In this document: piece by piece, positions 9,549-20,330 of the stretch
Layout of the letters: each line of letters begins with the position of its first letter
How positions within the stretch are numbered: the first letter of the stretch is position 1
DNA from: Polytrichum commune
Lineage: Eukaryota > Streptophyta > Polytrichopsida > Polytrichales > Polytrichaceae
Direction of reading: 5' to 3'
DNA length: 64,000 nucleotides
NCBI GenBank assembly: GCA_950295325.1
Contig: OX485803.1
Coordinates: 59,349,554-59,413,553, forward strand
Position numbers and translations under genes: made by a program
Notes under the pieces: model-generated
The model's database searches: none
The model's input: the letters and a program-made list of their open reading frames with translations, nothing else
Told to the model about the DNA's origin: nothing

Positions 9549-9904
9549 ATCTTCAGGTCCTGCAGTCCTCACCCCTCCCCCTCCAAGGGTAGGACTGCAC
9601 TCAGACACCGACACAACATCTTTCACCATCGTCCCCAGGGTAGTAGACAAATAGGGCGATGACTCTGCGCGACACACTGACATGGTCATTGTGGAGGACA
9701 CGCAGGGGAGCCCCAATGACGCAGCAGGAGAGCAGGGGATGGACATGGAAGAGACACCTGCCGCGTGGATGGAGGATGTCCAGATGGACGCGCTCGACCT
9801 GGGCGCCGAGGATGACAACGTGCTGCGCATCCAGCCGACACATGCCTCTCAGTCGGAGCGTGAGGCCGACTCCATGGAAACGGAGGCGGCTGCGGCTGTG
9901 GAGG

Positions 9905-9924
9905 TTACGAACGCGCGTTCGTTA
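9905..9924. repeat. Second palindrome inside exon 3
   Basis: TTACGAACGCGCGTTCGTTA, read as VTNARSLI. It lies 60 bp before the exon 3 donor. Copy 2 is not recognisable this far. Confidence 0.9.
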
Positions 9925-10011
9925 ATCGTTGAGGAGGGACCTGCTGCTCGGTCCAACGCCGCTTCCCTTCCCCCCGATGACGAGGTAAATCTCCTCTGAG
10001 AATACCATTTT

Positions 10012-10031
10012 TTGCGAACGCGCGTTCGTAA
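10012..10031. repeat. Palindrome after the exon 3 donor
   Basis: TTGCGAACGCGCGTTCGTAA, one mismatch, 27 bp after the donor. Confidence 0.9.
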
Positions 10032-10312
10032 CCTCACTAACATCGCGGTGTTTTTCTCTTCATCGACACCCCCTTGCCCACGCGAGCCCTCTTCAGCGAC
10101 CCCCCTTATGGGCGACCAATTTTGTAGGACACGGCATCATTTTGCCTTAGGAAAATGTGATAGACTATCACGTGAGAAATGTAAATACTCAACGGATTAA
10201 TATATGGGCCCATGTTATCTGCATCGCATTGCTTCAAATTCTATGCCCTCGACCCCTTCTCGTATATTGTGGATGTTGATGCGATTATGTTCATTCTTGT
10301 GTATCCACCTCA

Positions 10313-10424
10313 TTCACGAACGCTCGTTCGTGAAAGGGTGCGACCCCGTGTCCACCTCCTTCACGAACGACCGCTCGTAAATGCACCGCCCCCGCAGCCT
10401 TCATTCACGAGCGGTCGTTCGCAA
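10313..10424. repeat. Three palindromes before the FCP1-like exon
   Basis: 10313-10334 has the extended form TTCACGAACG-CT-CGTTCGTGAA, a perfect 22-mer. 10360-10380 (TCACGAACG-AC-CGCTCGTAA) and 10404-10424 (TTCACGAGCGGTCGTTCGCAA) have one or two mismatches. Spacing is 46-47 and 44-45 bp. Confidence 0.9.
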
Positions 10425-10558
10425 GTGTGCCCTTGTGCACATTTTCCTTGCACTCTCCTCACTTCCTTGTCTTTTCCCATAATGCATCGTCTTCATTTTC
10501 TACGCAAAAATTTCATTTTTGGATCATAGCATTAAACTAGTCGCGTTGTTCATCACAG

Positions 10559-11326
10559 GACCCCCCGGAGATAGGTCGCAACCCCTTGACCAGTGGACCT
10601 CACACTTGGAACAAGCCTTTCATAGTTTTTGACCTCAACGGGGTCTTGTGTCACACCCAACACATCCCCAGGGTCCCCACGCGTCCCTTCCGTCACCCCG
10701 ACGAAAGGGACTATGACGGCGAGCTCGACACCCTCATAAACCGCAAGGCTGTCCGCGCCCGTCCCGGCTTGCGGGACTTCCTTCGCGAGGTGGTCGAGTT
10801 CGCACACGTCGTTGTGTGGAGCTCCATGGTCATGGAGAACACGGAGCCCATCGTGGATTTCTTGTTCCGTGATCTCCCGAGCCTTTGCCTCGTCCTCGGC
10901 CAAGAGGACTGCGACGAGCTGCTCGACGAGAAAGGCCGACCGGTGCCCAAGTTTGGCGGTCGAGGCGGAGGACAACAGTTCCTCAAGGTCCTCCGCTCCA
11001 GACTCTGGCGAGGCGTCCCCCGGCTGCAGGGGACACCCCACGGGTGGTGGCCGACTCCTGAGAATACCCTCCTCATCGACGACAACCCCACCAAGAGCGT
11101 CTTGAACCCCCCGGGCAACGTCATCTTCCCGGACACATGGACCGGCGATAGGCAAGACACATTTTTGGTCGATAGGCTAGCCCCCTACCTTATAAGGCTC
11201 GTGCTCCACGCCGGTAGCATCCCATTTTTTGTTAGGTCCAACCCCTTCGGCAATGCGGCACTAAGCCCCCGCGGTAATGTATATAAGAGCATCATGAGGC
11301 TCGCCAAATTCAATAAATTGATTTGA
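10559..11326 (+). CDS. FCP1/HAD-like phosphatase domain (gene B exon 4 or separate gene)
   Basis: Open for 255 codons with no internal stop. HAD motif I is FDLNGVLCHT (D25, N27), motif II is VVVWSS (S88/S89), and the motif III/IV region is LLIDDNPTKS (D174, D175), followed by NPPGNVIFP. These are the landmarks of the FCP1/NLI-interacting-factor group. Asn in place of the second Asp of DxDx(T/V) is also seen in some plant FCP1-like proteins, which suggests capture from a host gene. The nucleophile Asp is kept and the acid/base Asp is not, so activity is uncertain. No ATG precedes motif I, and the exon joins the upstream one in phase 0, which favours a fusion over a separate gene. It may end at TGA 11324-11326 or be spliced earlier (GCG|GTAATG near 11272). 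Confidence 0.7.
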   Translation, partial: DPPEIGRNPLTSGPHTWNKPFIVFDLNGVLCHTQHIPRVPTRPFRHPDERDYDGELDTLINRKAVRARPGLRDFLREVVEFAHVVVWSSMVMENTEPIVDFLFRDLPSLCLVLGQEDCDELLDEKGRPVPKFGGRGGGQQFLKVLRSRLWRGVPRLQGTPHGWWPTPENTLLIDDNPTKSVLNPPGNVIFPDTWTGDRQDTFLVDRLAPYLIRLVLHAGSIPFFVRSNPFGNAALSPRGNVYKSIMRLAKFNKLI

Positions 11327-11403
11327 AATTCCTCCATGTCTTTGCTTCTTATCATGTGGTTCACATATCTAATGCTTGCTCTGTTTTTGGATGTCTCTTT
11401 TTG

Positions 11404-11436
11404 TTTTGTTGTTGTTGTTGTTGTTGTTGTTGTTGG
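11404..11436 (+). repeat. (GTT)n microsatellite in a pyrimidine-poor intron
   Basis: About ten GTT units immediately before the acceptor at 11445. Confidence 0.9.
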
Positions 11437-11445
11437 CCTCCTTAG

Positions 11446-11969
11446 TCTGCCCCCATATGTGACGCCCCGGTACTCGACGGCCCTTCCCGTCCCATCTCGC
11501 CCCCTGGCTCCCCTTCCCGCGACGTCACGGACTTCCAAATGCCATCCCTCTACCAGTTCTCGGCGGTGGACGCGGCCTCGGCAGTGGATTACTCCCGCGA
11601 CGTCGGCATCGACGATGGCGTCGTCAACAGCCCGCCCCCGCACTTGTCGCCCGCGCCTACGCCCCGTCGCCCTCCCCCCTCTCCAAGGAGAAACGGACGC
11701 TCGTTCATTTGGGGCACCTCTCGCCCTCTAAGGACGACGCCGTCGCTCGTCGCGGGCCGAGCCGGCGTCTCCGCATGGACTTTGCCCCCGCCGACTCCGT
11801 TCCTCCCCCCGCAACGTCCTCCGCGATCGTGGGCCCTCCAGGCCTCGACTCCCCCCCCCCCCCCCCCCCCCCGCCATCCAACAGTGCAATAGTTCCATCG
11901 GCTCCGGATGCTCCCGTCGACGCCCCCCTAGTTCCCACCGTTCTCCGCATGGACGTCCCCAAAGCCAAG
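11446..11969 (+). pseudogene. Element gene B exon 5: Pro/Ser-rich
   Basis: The exon follows the acceptor GGCCTCCTTAG. It is read as SAPICDAPVL through AVDYSRDVGIDDGVVNSPPP. The part after about 11700 reads better in a second frame (RLRMDFAPADSVPPP, TVLRMDVPKAK), which ends at AAG|GTGCCC in phase 0 with the next exon, so one frame change lies inside. Copy 3 has a matching exon at 58604-58957 (AASIIDYSKG and GVVDSPHPS). A degenerate palindrome (GGACGCTCGTTCA) lies near 11694-11707. No known domain; likely disordered. Confidence 0.5.
11851..11872 (+). repeat. C22 homopolymer
   Basis: Twenty-two consecutive C residues within the Pro-rich exon 5. Its length is probably unreliable. Confidence 0.9.
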
Positions 11970-12121
11970 GTGCCCTCCTCACCCCTAAACCCCTTTCCCG
12001 CTTTTGCTTTCCTTGTCTTCCGTGTGCATGCCGTTCTCTTTACGAGCGCCCATCCCAAACCGCCCTCATTATTTTCCCCACTCCATTCCCATTCTTATCT
12101 TCCTATGACGTTGTTTCGCAG

Positions 12122-12430
12122 GTGGCGACCCGCTCGCTTGGTGCCCGGCCCTCCTCCACGTCCTCCTTGGATAGGCACGCCCTCAAGGCCGCATCTTCCG
12201 AGTCCGATCGTTGTCTGGCCCTCCGGAGAAGCGCAAGACGTTCCCTTTCGCAAACGCCCTCGCATTCTACCTATAATACCACCTCGTACAATTCAGGAGC
12301 GCATCCTGAAACATGCAAGAACGACACATATTCCTGTCCAGGCAACACACAAGGATACAGTCGTGGGCCTGAGATTTTTAGAGCCATGGAGGCCGCCAAA
12401 AAAAAGGACTTAGCCGCCAAAAAAAAATAG
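12122..12430 (+). CDS. Element gene B exon 6: last exon
   Basis: The exon follows acceptor TTTCGCAG and starts in phase 0 (VATRSLGARPSS). It is Ser/Arg-rich, then TTSYNSG, YSRGPEIFRAMEAA and a Lys-rich end (KKKDLAAKKK) before TAG at 12428. Copy 3 at 59079-59349 matches (SSSYNSGG, YGRGVEIFRNVEAM, Lys/Ala-rich end), which supports both acceptor and stop. No domain is recognised; the basic tail could be nuclear-targeting. Confidence 0.6.
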   Translation: MATRSLGARPSSTSSLDRHALKAASSESDRCLALRRSARRSLSQTPSHSTYNTTSYNSGAHPETCKNDTYSCPGNTQGYSRGPEIFRAMEAAKKKDLAAKKK

Positions 12431-13784
12431 TGGGTCGGACTAGTGTGACTAGAAGCGTACCAGTGGGACGGACTCCCTAAATGGGCTTAGGTGTAGAACA
12501 TATTTAAGTGCTTATTTTCTATGCTATTCCAAGTTACTCAAGACATTGATGGTATTTCCATTATAATTGTATTTCAATCCCAATTAATTCATTCAACTTC
12601 CATTCATTCTTCGCATCTTCCCTTCCATTCATAACGAGTTGTCATTTCATACGCAACTATTTTCATGTATGCCTCACATTTTTGTTCACTTCCATGCCTT
12701 TATGTATAATAGTAGTAGCATACCATTATACATATGGGATTTTTAGTCGTCATTACTGGTCCAATTTTGAAATGTGCATCCTTATATAGTCTCATAATCA
12801 ACAAAAAGTCTCCAATTACCGAATATAGTGTTATATAAGTCCTAGGAAATCGTCCTATGTCAGTAACGTAACAATGTAAATCTACCATACTAGTAGATTT
12901 GCATATATTATGGTGACACAGTTGAAGTTTCCAGTGACATAAGTCAATTGTCCATGACGCATATGCTTGTAGTGCAACATATGCGTAACCCATATAACAT
13001 TATTCAACATCATTTCATTGTTATTTGGGCCTAACAAATAAAGTTGTTCGATCATCTAATTAAAAGCCTTCAATACAAATGTTCTGACACTTTCACTCTG
13101 GATATGGGGATTCACTCATGACAATGTACTACATACAACTCACCACCCCAACCCCATTCATTTGTCATTGTAAATGATCCACTTGACAATATTGGACGGA
13201 ACTTGCATACATCTAACATCATATTACATGCCTACTTCTCAACTTTTGCATCATCTCTATTGTGTATGCAACCCCATGATGATGCATCCCATGGTTAGTG
13301 TTTCCTTCATTTGTCCCATAAGCCAAACTTATTCAATTGTCTTCCTTGTGAGCATGTACAAGGTTAATCACTTACAAATTAAAAATGTTGAAACCCAAAC
13401 CCACACTTAGTTCAAAGGCATCACATTATGTAATAATGGCGGCCGCCAAGTGAGACTCATTGGTTTTGTAATACCAATATCTCTGGACATCCAAAGGCCA
13501 CACACAAGTTAGTCCAACTCCCTCAATAAACCTAAGTGCAGATCGCATGATGTACGCCTTGCTATACAAAACACCCTAGTTCCCTTGCCCAATGGGGTCT
13601 CTAGTCGGGAGTCACCCTAACTTGTGATCTTAAGAGCCTCAAACTCCCCGCAAGCTACCATTCCCACTTACTAGCCTTGGGAGCCTCTCAATTCGGAACA
13701 TGCCCTTACTAGAGGAGGAAATCTAAGACATGATTGATAACATGTGAGCTATAACATGTGAGCAATGACATTAGATAGAGTACA
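12431..13784. other. No gene recognised; right end of copy 1 not located
   Basis: AT-rich after about 12500. The right boundary of the element should be here, but its left end is outside the window, so a terminal repeat cannot be matched. Confidence 0.4.
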
Positions 13785-14099
13785 TTATCCATCTATAAGG
13801 GTCATAATCTTCCACCACTCTCCGGGTGGGCACTGCTCCCTCTTAGGATATTTTCCATCTTTGCCAAATCCCTCAACGCGGCCACCATTTTCCACAGGTT
13901 TTTTGATCACTTCTTCATTTGCAACCAAATGATTTCCCAATTGCTCATCACGCTCCTCATTATCATCACACGAAGATGATTTGGAAGATTTGTCCACAAC
14001 AACCTCCATAAGCCTTCATTTCTCCCACTTAGACACATTTTCAAAGTGTTTTTAACTCTCATGCTATCCTCTATGAATATCATGTCTTTATTTTTATTT

Positions 14100-15020
14100 T
14101 ATTTTTTATTTTCAAAAAAATAGCCTATAGGCCTTAGTCCCTTCACAATAATCCAACAATAAACATTTTGTGTCCTCTGCATCAAAATTATCATTTTTTT
14201 CATCCAACACCATTGCGTAGGCGACGCATCTGAACACACGTATGCAATGCAAGGCCTCCTTTCGCTCCACGCTTCCTCAAGCGTTATGGAAACCGACGTC
14301 TTTGTTGGACATCGGTTTCGTGTGTAAACTGCATTAGCCACCGCTTCCGTCCAAAAGGATTTTTTGAGGTTTTAAGCATTAAGCATGCTCCTTGCCATCT
14401 CCACGATGTTACGATTCGCACGCTCCGCCACTCCGTTTGTTGAGGCATATATGAAGTGGATATTTGCTTCTCGATGCCATAATCCTCCCAAAAACGGTTG
14501 AATGCCTTGGAAACGAAGTCCTTGCAATTATACGACCAAAATGCCTTGATTTTGTGCTCTGATTACGTCTCTATGAATGCCTTGAACTCCTTAAACCTCT
14601 CAAAACATTCTCCTTTGAATTTTAACGCATACAATCACACATTCTTTGAGAAATTATCAATGAAGGTCACGAAATACCGTGCACTGCCTATAGATGTGGT
14701 CCTCATAGGGCCACACATGTCGGAAGGCACGATTTCCAAAGGCTTGGTTGTTCGCCTCTCCCCTTGTTTGGAAACGCAACCCTATGTTGTTTGCCTTCGA
14801 TGCACGTTTCGTAAAACAACGAGGATGTGGGGTAAGAAATTTTACCAAGGTTCATGTCAGTCACCATGTTTTGAAATGTATGGACACCTTTCACGTTCAA
14901 ATGGCCAAGACAACAGTGCCAAACTTGAGCACACCATCTCCGGTTGGAGATTGCATCAAATTGGTTGCATTTGTCGCGACCTTTGCTAGCACCTTTAACT
15001 ATGTTGACCATTTCTCAATT
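14100..15020 (-). pseudogene. copia integrase fragment
   Basis: The pre-integrase zinc region (WHCCLGHLNVKGVH...CIEGKQHRVAF) is followed by broken pieces of the core and then TNGVAERANRNIVEMARSML, ANAVYTRNRCPTK and IVKGLRPIGYFF. Several frameshifts and stops. Confidence 0.8.
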
Positions 15021-15041
15021 CTAGCAAGGGTCACGAGCGCT

Positions 15042-15966
15042 AACCCTTTGTATTCCACCATGCGAATGGTTAGCTCCCCATACCGCGGACCTCTTAGCCC
15101 ATAGGTGGAGGACCAGCCCTCCTACTTTGAATTCAAGATTCTCCCCTTAATTGGTATCCAATGATTAGATGTGGATTTCCATCCATGGAAATTCGATCTT
15201 AAGTTGATAAGTGCGTTGCTAGAACAACACTATAACAACCCGAACCATACTATGCAACTATGCCCTCATGTTGGGCCAACACCCGTAGAGGTCATACCGT
15301 TCGGCCTCGGGTGGGTTTGGCTAGCTATGCCACCTCACCCATATAAGCTTCTAGAACTTTGGGCAGGGCCCCTACCCCACTGTCAAGTAATATTTTGTCT
15401 CTCTACAAGGGTTGGCGTCCAGTAGACATTTTTTCTTAGCCGCCAAGGCTAGAAGCCCCTAGCAGCTTTAGACCTCCATAACTTTGTCGTATGGTCTTTG
15501 CTTCTAACAAGCGTTCATTCCACGTAGATGCCAATGGACCCCTCACTTGCTTCATTTAAGCAAGTATTGAGAAAGTTATGGTTGTTCAAACCTTGGCAGT
15601 CCCGGGAGCCACTCCCATGTCAATGTCCCAAGACAACGTCCCACTTAAATTGTCATATCTCCTAGCTCACATATCCGATTGAGGTGTTATTGAGTATTCT
15701 AGAATTCCGACGCCATGAGCTACTTTTAACTTATGGCCTTATCTTTGTGACTCTTAGTTTCCGTAGGTGGGAACACCCGGGGCCCTCACCCACACTATGA
15801 GCACGTGGGCCCTCTCACCAACGGCGCCACAAGTGTCCTCCCGGATATCATACCAGGGTCTCCCTTATGTCCATGGTATTTCAGGCACTCCTCATGGAAA
15901 GGTGCATGATAATATCCGCTTTGTGCTCTTTTATTGAGAAAAAAAATCCTTATAAGTTGCTTTGAC
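15042..15966. mobile_element. About 0.9-kb insertion splitting the copia remnant
   Basis: Alignment with the plus-strand remnant breaks after AIAIA (near 15966) and resumes near 15041 (the TCACGAGCGC region). The inserted part holds an ACAACCCGAA motif and GC-richer blocks, as in some LTRs. It could be a solo LTR; no TG...CA ends or target duplication were established. Confidence 0.45.
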
Positions 15967-16027
15967 ATGGCGCAATCGCAATGGCTTCACCGTTGCAAGA
16001 TTTTACAATGCATTTATTTAGGTTGAA

Positions 16028-16423
16028 TTAGATCTTCAAATTGTTCGATACAAGATTGCTCATAGATAGCAAATTGACATGCAACTTGGACATATTTAAC
16101 ACATCTTTAATATGAATATTGTTGATATAATCTTTCACGATTGTTTCCATTCCATTGGCTTTGACAACACTATCATTTTTCAAATGTACATTTTGTTGAG
16201 CGATTACCTTATACATATCAAATGTGGTCTTATGCAAAGTCATGTGTTTGAATGCTCCCAAATCCATGATCCACTTGCACGCAATTTTAGAATGTGCTAC
16301 ATTATGTATTACAAATGCGTAGTTGACACCGTCCCCCATATTTTTCATATTATCTCGTTCTTTGTTCTTTATTTTGTAGCAAAAATGTGTAACTTGGTCC
16401 GGTTTATTGCAATGGAAACACAA
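16028..16423 (-). pseudogene. copia zinc knuckle and protease fragment
   Basis: A CxxC knuckle (CFHCNKPDQVTHFC) is followed by the protease segment WIMDLGAFKHMT. The active-site DSGAS is changed to DLGAF, so the protease is not functional. LHVNLLSMSNL follows, as in the other remnant. Confidence 0.8.
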
Positions 16424-16439
16424 TTTTACATCTTGGTGC

Positions 16440-17093
16440 GGAAATGAGTTTCCGCCTTTTCTTTGTTACAACGCCATGGCGGTATCCTCATCTTGAAGCT
16501 ACTGTTCTTTGCGCTTTGATATATCATATATCAAACGCGGCGACATGTACTCCATCCTAAGTTTTTTCCATCGGTATTGTTTCTAAGGCGGTAATCAAGT
16601 ATTCATATGACGTCGGCAAACTCTCAAGCAAGGTTATGACAATGTTTTAGTCTCTCACATGTACGTCCAAACAAGTAAGTAGATCTGCAAACGTCTTTAC
16701 CTTGTTGATGTGGTCCAACAAGTCGTCATCTTCTTGCATCTTGCACGTAAAAAACTTGTGGTGAATGAAGAAGATGTTGGATAAACTATTCGTCTTGTGA
16801 ATGTTGCAATGGGTCTTTAACGCTTCCGCGGGTCCTTTGCAACTCTTGATGTGCACAAGTAGATTGTTTGTCAAGTTGAGGCCGATGATGAACATTGCCT
16901 TCTTAATGAGTCTTTGATACTTCTTTAGCACTTTGGGATCTGCATTGGAAGGTGGAGCTTCTTCGGATCCGTCCGCAATGTCCCAAAGATCCATGAATGC
17001 CAACAACATTTTGATTTTGAACTTCCAAAGGTTGAAATTTATTCCATTGAAATTGTCGATGATTCTAGCAGCCTTGCTTTCAAATGATGTCAT
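16440..17093 (-). pseudogene. copia gag fragment
   Basis: Starts MTSFESKAARIIDNFNG, with NLWKFKIKMLLAFMDLWDI, PPSNADPKVLKKYQRLIKKA and FFTCKMQEDDDLLDHINKVK, the usual copia gag landmarks. The frame from 17093 ends at a stop near 16647, then gag continues degraded toward the zinc knuckle. Confidence 0.85.
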
Positions 17094-17220
17094 TGTAGGC
17101 TGAGATATATTCTCAAAACACTCAAATTAGCATTTCTTGGCCTATAATCAATCCAAACCAAACAAAAAAATAAATTCCGGCATTCAAAATATGTATTTGC
17201 ACCTCAATGTAGTGGAAACA

Positions 17221-17405
17221 TACCTATATGTTTTCAAATGGGTCTTTTGGTCTCGAAAATGTTAGATCTTCTACACCTCAAGTTAGATCTTCTACTTCTT
17301 AAGAGAGGTCTTAAGACACTCAAATGACTCAAACAAGATCTTCTTCACTTTAGATGTCTTATACTTTCAAATATCTCAATTTAGATCTTCTACACCTCAA
17401 GAGTG
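17221..17405 (-). repeat. Degenerate repeats in the copia leader
   Basis: Repeated TTAGATCTTCTAC(A/T)CCTCAA and related strings. On the minus strand they correspond to the GAGGTGTAGAAGATCT units of the array at 55430-56150, so this leader array is a family trait. Confidence 0.65.
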
Positions 17406-20029
17406 TCTGCACTGGCGGTAGTTAAGGCAAGGCCAAGATGCCCAAAGAAAGCCAAGACCCCGACAACATCCTCCCAAAAATTTGTTCTTATTTATTTCTC
17501 CCAAAATCCATCTTAAATACAAGCATGATAACCCTAAAAATGAAAAACTGTGTCACCTCAAAAAAAATTGATCTAAATGTCCCCGTGTAGCTCATGATGT
17601 GAGTAGTCGATTGCCACTTTCGTAGAAAGAATCGGAGTTGTGTTGACAGCGCTATAGAGTTTATGCGAGAACTAGGGGCCAATGTGACCCCAGGGTCCTG
17701 CCATATGGTTCATATGGCAAAACCATGTCATGATCCGAGCAACACCTTTTGCATATGAAGGCAAAATCATAAACTTGGAGAAAAGAATACACCATTTGTT
17801 TAATAAAATGAAATTGTAATGCTAGACATCAAATGAGCACTTTTAAAGCTATAGATGTCAAACGATCGAGAGAATTTGGAGAATTAGTTGAATTTATACA
17901 TGGAATTGAATTTTTCTCACCATCTTCTGGATAGGCTCTTCGTCGGAATTAATAGAGGTATCTAAGCCAAAATTCTATTCAAACTAGAAGTTGGTATTGT
18001 ATCACGCAATGGTGAAAGAATGACATTGAATCATGAAGAATTTTTCCTTTACGCGACCAACTAGCGGCCACTACATTTGCAATCATAAATGAAGACACTT
18101 AACAACGAAATGTTGAGAGTGTGAAGGGTTCAATTGATTATTTGATCAATTAACCTCTTCATTATACTAATTAAAAGTTAAAAGATAAATAATGTGGTTG
18201 ATTGGATGATTTTAGGGATAAAAATTAGCTTGCCTAGATGAAAGCCCAAACCATAGATATTTTATTTTTTTAAATTAAAAAAAAAATGATAGGAGATGAC
18301 TAAACTAAAATCAAAGACCATTGTAATAATTAGAAATGAAAAGGTGATGGTTAGGATAATGATGGTTAGGATAGTGATGATGGTTAGGATAAGAGATGAT
18401 GGTCAGTTTAGTGATACGGGTTTCTCAGGCCTAGTTACTATTTAGAAAGTGTAAAAGCATGTGACCAATGCAAGGGAGTGGAGCTTTGTGGTGTACGACC
18501 TTGCTAATGAATGTAATAGTGTTGGTCCTTAGAATATTAGCATTGGGGTTTGAAGGGATTCCTAACTTGTTTGTGATTGTGGTATTGCTTGTCATTTTCT
18601 AAGCAATTAATGTTACAAAGTCTTGGACAGACATGATGTATGCATGTGTTACCTTCAATATCCTTAATAGCGAGAAATATGTACTGCATTAGTGTTAGAG
18701 TTAAGAGGACTAAGTTGGTCAATGCCTTAGTATCACTATTAGCCACGACCCACCCTTTGTAGCATAGTGCGGTAATCTTGGTCGTTATGGACTAAGTTAA
18801 GGAGCTAGAAATAAATATGGTTGACCAATAAGGGCAGAAGTACATAATCATTGGTTGGAGGGTTAGAGTGCTTCCGATATAAGAAGGAATATATTTGTAG
18901 ATATATCATATAACTTGTATAGAGATATGGTTATAAGTAGGTCAAATTATGAGGTAATACACCTATGAGTCTTGACCAATATCAAGAGGTGTGCAGTTTA
19001 TGTACAACCTTCAAGGATAATATTATTGTTAACATGGTAGTAATAAGGTCTAGGTAATAGGGTAGCATAGACTAGAAGAGGTGGCTAACAAGGATAGTAG
19101 AGAGAATTCCAATTGAGCTATCACCTTTCTTCAATCATACTACTACATAAATGCAGATTATGAAAGTAAATGTGTCCTAGAGAGGTGGATGAGAGAATGA
19201 TAAAAAAAAAAATCATTTCTTAAAATAGGTGTTGATTAAATCATGATCAATTATTGATGCTTATGCATCTACACGTGAAATGCTTTTAATGTTGAAATTT
19301 CAGATAATCTCTATGTCTCCGTGGATTGCACCTATATATGTTCTTGCTTATTGGTGTAGTAGCACTACTTTATCTTATTCAAGACATACTTTATCATATT
19401 TGATGTCATTTTGGCACCATCATACAATACTACACCCTCACCTCATAGTGATGGCTCAATGGCGAAGATGATCTCCCTCGGTGATGATGAGGAATTTATT
19501 TGGAAAATTCTCACAAAATCACGATGGAGTACGTACGTTTTCCATTTGTTACATGTTTATTTAATTTTGAAGTCATTCCATATGTTGGTTTCCAATAATT
19601 AGTGGTGACACATTAAGAAAATGAAAAATTCGACATTTCCTCCCATTTGCATTATTCTCCCACTACATGCAGAGACAATCACAAAGTTATGGTTGCAACC
19701 TCGACACCGTCACATCACAATAGGTCGTCAGGTTATGATCCTTGCATCCTAATATTCATAGGTGTTGAGGCGGAGGAATGTACTAAATATGTTAGTGACA
19801 AAAGGGAAGGAGGGAATGGAAGATGATAAGGGTAGTTACGGAGCTTCTATGCATGGTTCTACATTGAATGTGCTCATTACTTTGTGGACATTAATATGTG
19901 TGAGTAATTTCTTCTTATACTTCCATCTATGCTCAAAACTTAAGTTTCTAAATGTTCCGCAATGCCTCCATCAATTCATTTCTCAAACCTACATAAATTC
20001 AAAAAATATAGTCTAGAGGATGCTCAGTA
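17406..20029. other. No gene recognised
   Basis: AT-rich and stop-dense. A short GATGATGGTTAGGATA repeat lies at 18340-18400. No RNA gene or coding similarity was seen. Confidence 0.45.
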
Positions 20030-20330
20030 CTTGGAATGTGCATGTATTTTTTTATTTAAAAAAAAATGAATGTTGAATCTAACAACAATATCAAAAATCC
20101 TATCCAAACCCTCATGCCAAACATGCAGTTGTTGATTTTAAATTATAAAGTTCTAGTAAAATAAAACATCCATTAGGTTGGTTGCACTTTATGTGAACTC
20201 CCCACTCATATTATTTTATACAAAGATGTTATTATTTATACCAAAATACCTCGGTTATAGGATACTAGTGGATGCATCTCCAATAATTTTGACTCCCTCA
20301 TTGATCACATGAGAGCACTCCCCCTTCATA
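20030..20330 (+). repeat. Dispersed repeat, copy 1 of 2
   Basis: Shares CTTGGAATGTGC, AAAGATGTTATTATTTAT, CCAAAATACC and GGTTATAGGAT(A/G)CTAGTGG in the same order with 34848-35160, same strand. No coding content. Probably two copies of an unidentified dispersed element. Confidence 0.7.

Larger units (their letters stand above)
8528..9984 (+). pseudogene. Element gene B exon 3: acidic region, coiled coil, Pro-rich tail
   Basis: The exon opens with MLGLVVNNF, then Asp/Glu-rich segments. A predicted coiled coil (SVAELNAKLEQKMKEDM through AILTMLNKMQSF, exon codons about 207-262) follows. A Pro/Gly/Gln-rich tail (YPFPGGYPSQYPQPGQYPP) lies in a different frame after the C13 run at 9317-9329; 14 or 11 Cs would keep frame. 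In that frame a TAG follows at 9652-9654, and translation then continues to the donor GAG|GTAAAT at 9985. Palindromes at 9529 and 9905 are read as coding sequence (LRTRVRE, VTNARS). Copy 2 aligns from the start through the first of these palindromes. The role is unknown; the coiled coil suggests self-association. Confidence 0.6.
9985..10558 (+). other. Intron 3 of gene B with four palindromes
   Basis: Donor GAG|GTAAAT, acceptor TTCATCACAG|GACC, phase 0. This is the longest intron (574 nt). Palindromes are at 10012-10031, 10313-10334, 10360-10380 and 10404-10424. If this intron is not real, the FCP1-like exon would be a separate gene with the palindromes in its promoter. Confidence 0.5.
13785..17093 (-). 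mobile_element. Ty1/copia retrotransposon remnant, no reverse transcriptase seen
   Basis: Read leftward it contains gag, a protease-like segment, integrase parts and a post-integrase linker ending in PPGEWWK (13785-14009), typical of the segment before reverse transcriptase. RT and RNase H are absent. Many stops and frameshifts interrupt it. About 0.9 kb of foreign sequence splits it at 15042-15966. LTRs and target duplications are not identified. It belongs to the same family as the remnant at 56191. Confidence 0.85.

Noticed and set aside
9336..9830. Minus-strand ORF of 164 codons
   Set aside because: It is the antisense shadow of the Pro-rich, acidic part of gene B exon 3. The plus strand has the conserved match in the second copy.
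10553..11160. Minus-strand ORFs of 149-200 codons opposite the FCP1-like exon
   Set aside because: No domain. The plus strand has all HAD motifs in order.
1..12430. Integrated large DNA virus as the source of the palindromes and genes
   Set aside because: The spliced introns, plant-like FCP1 domain and transposase-like neighbour fit a transposon better, and no capsid, polymerase or packaging gene was seen. It cannot be excluded because the left end is missing.
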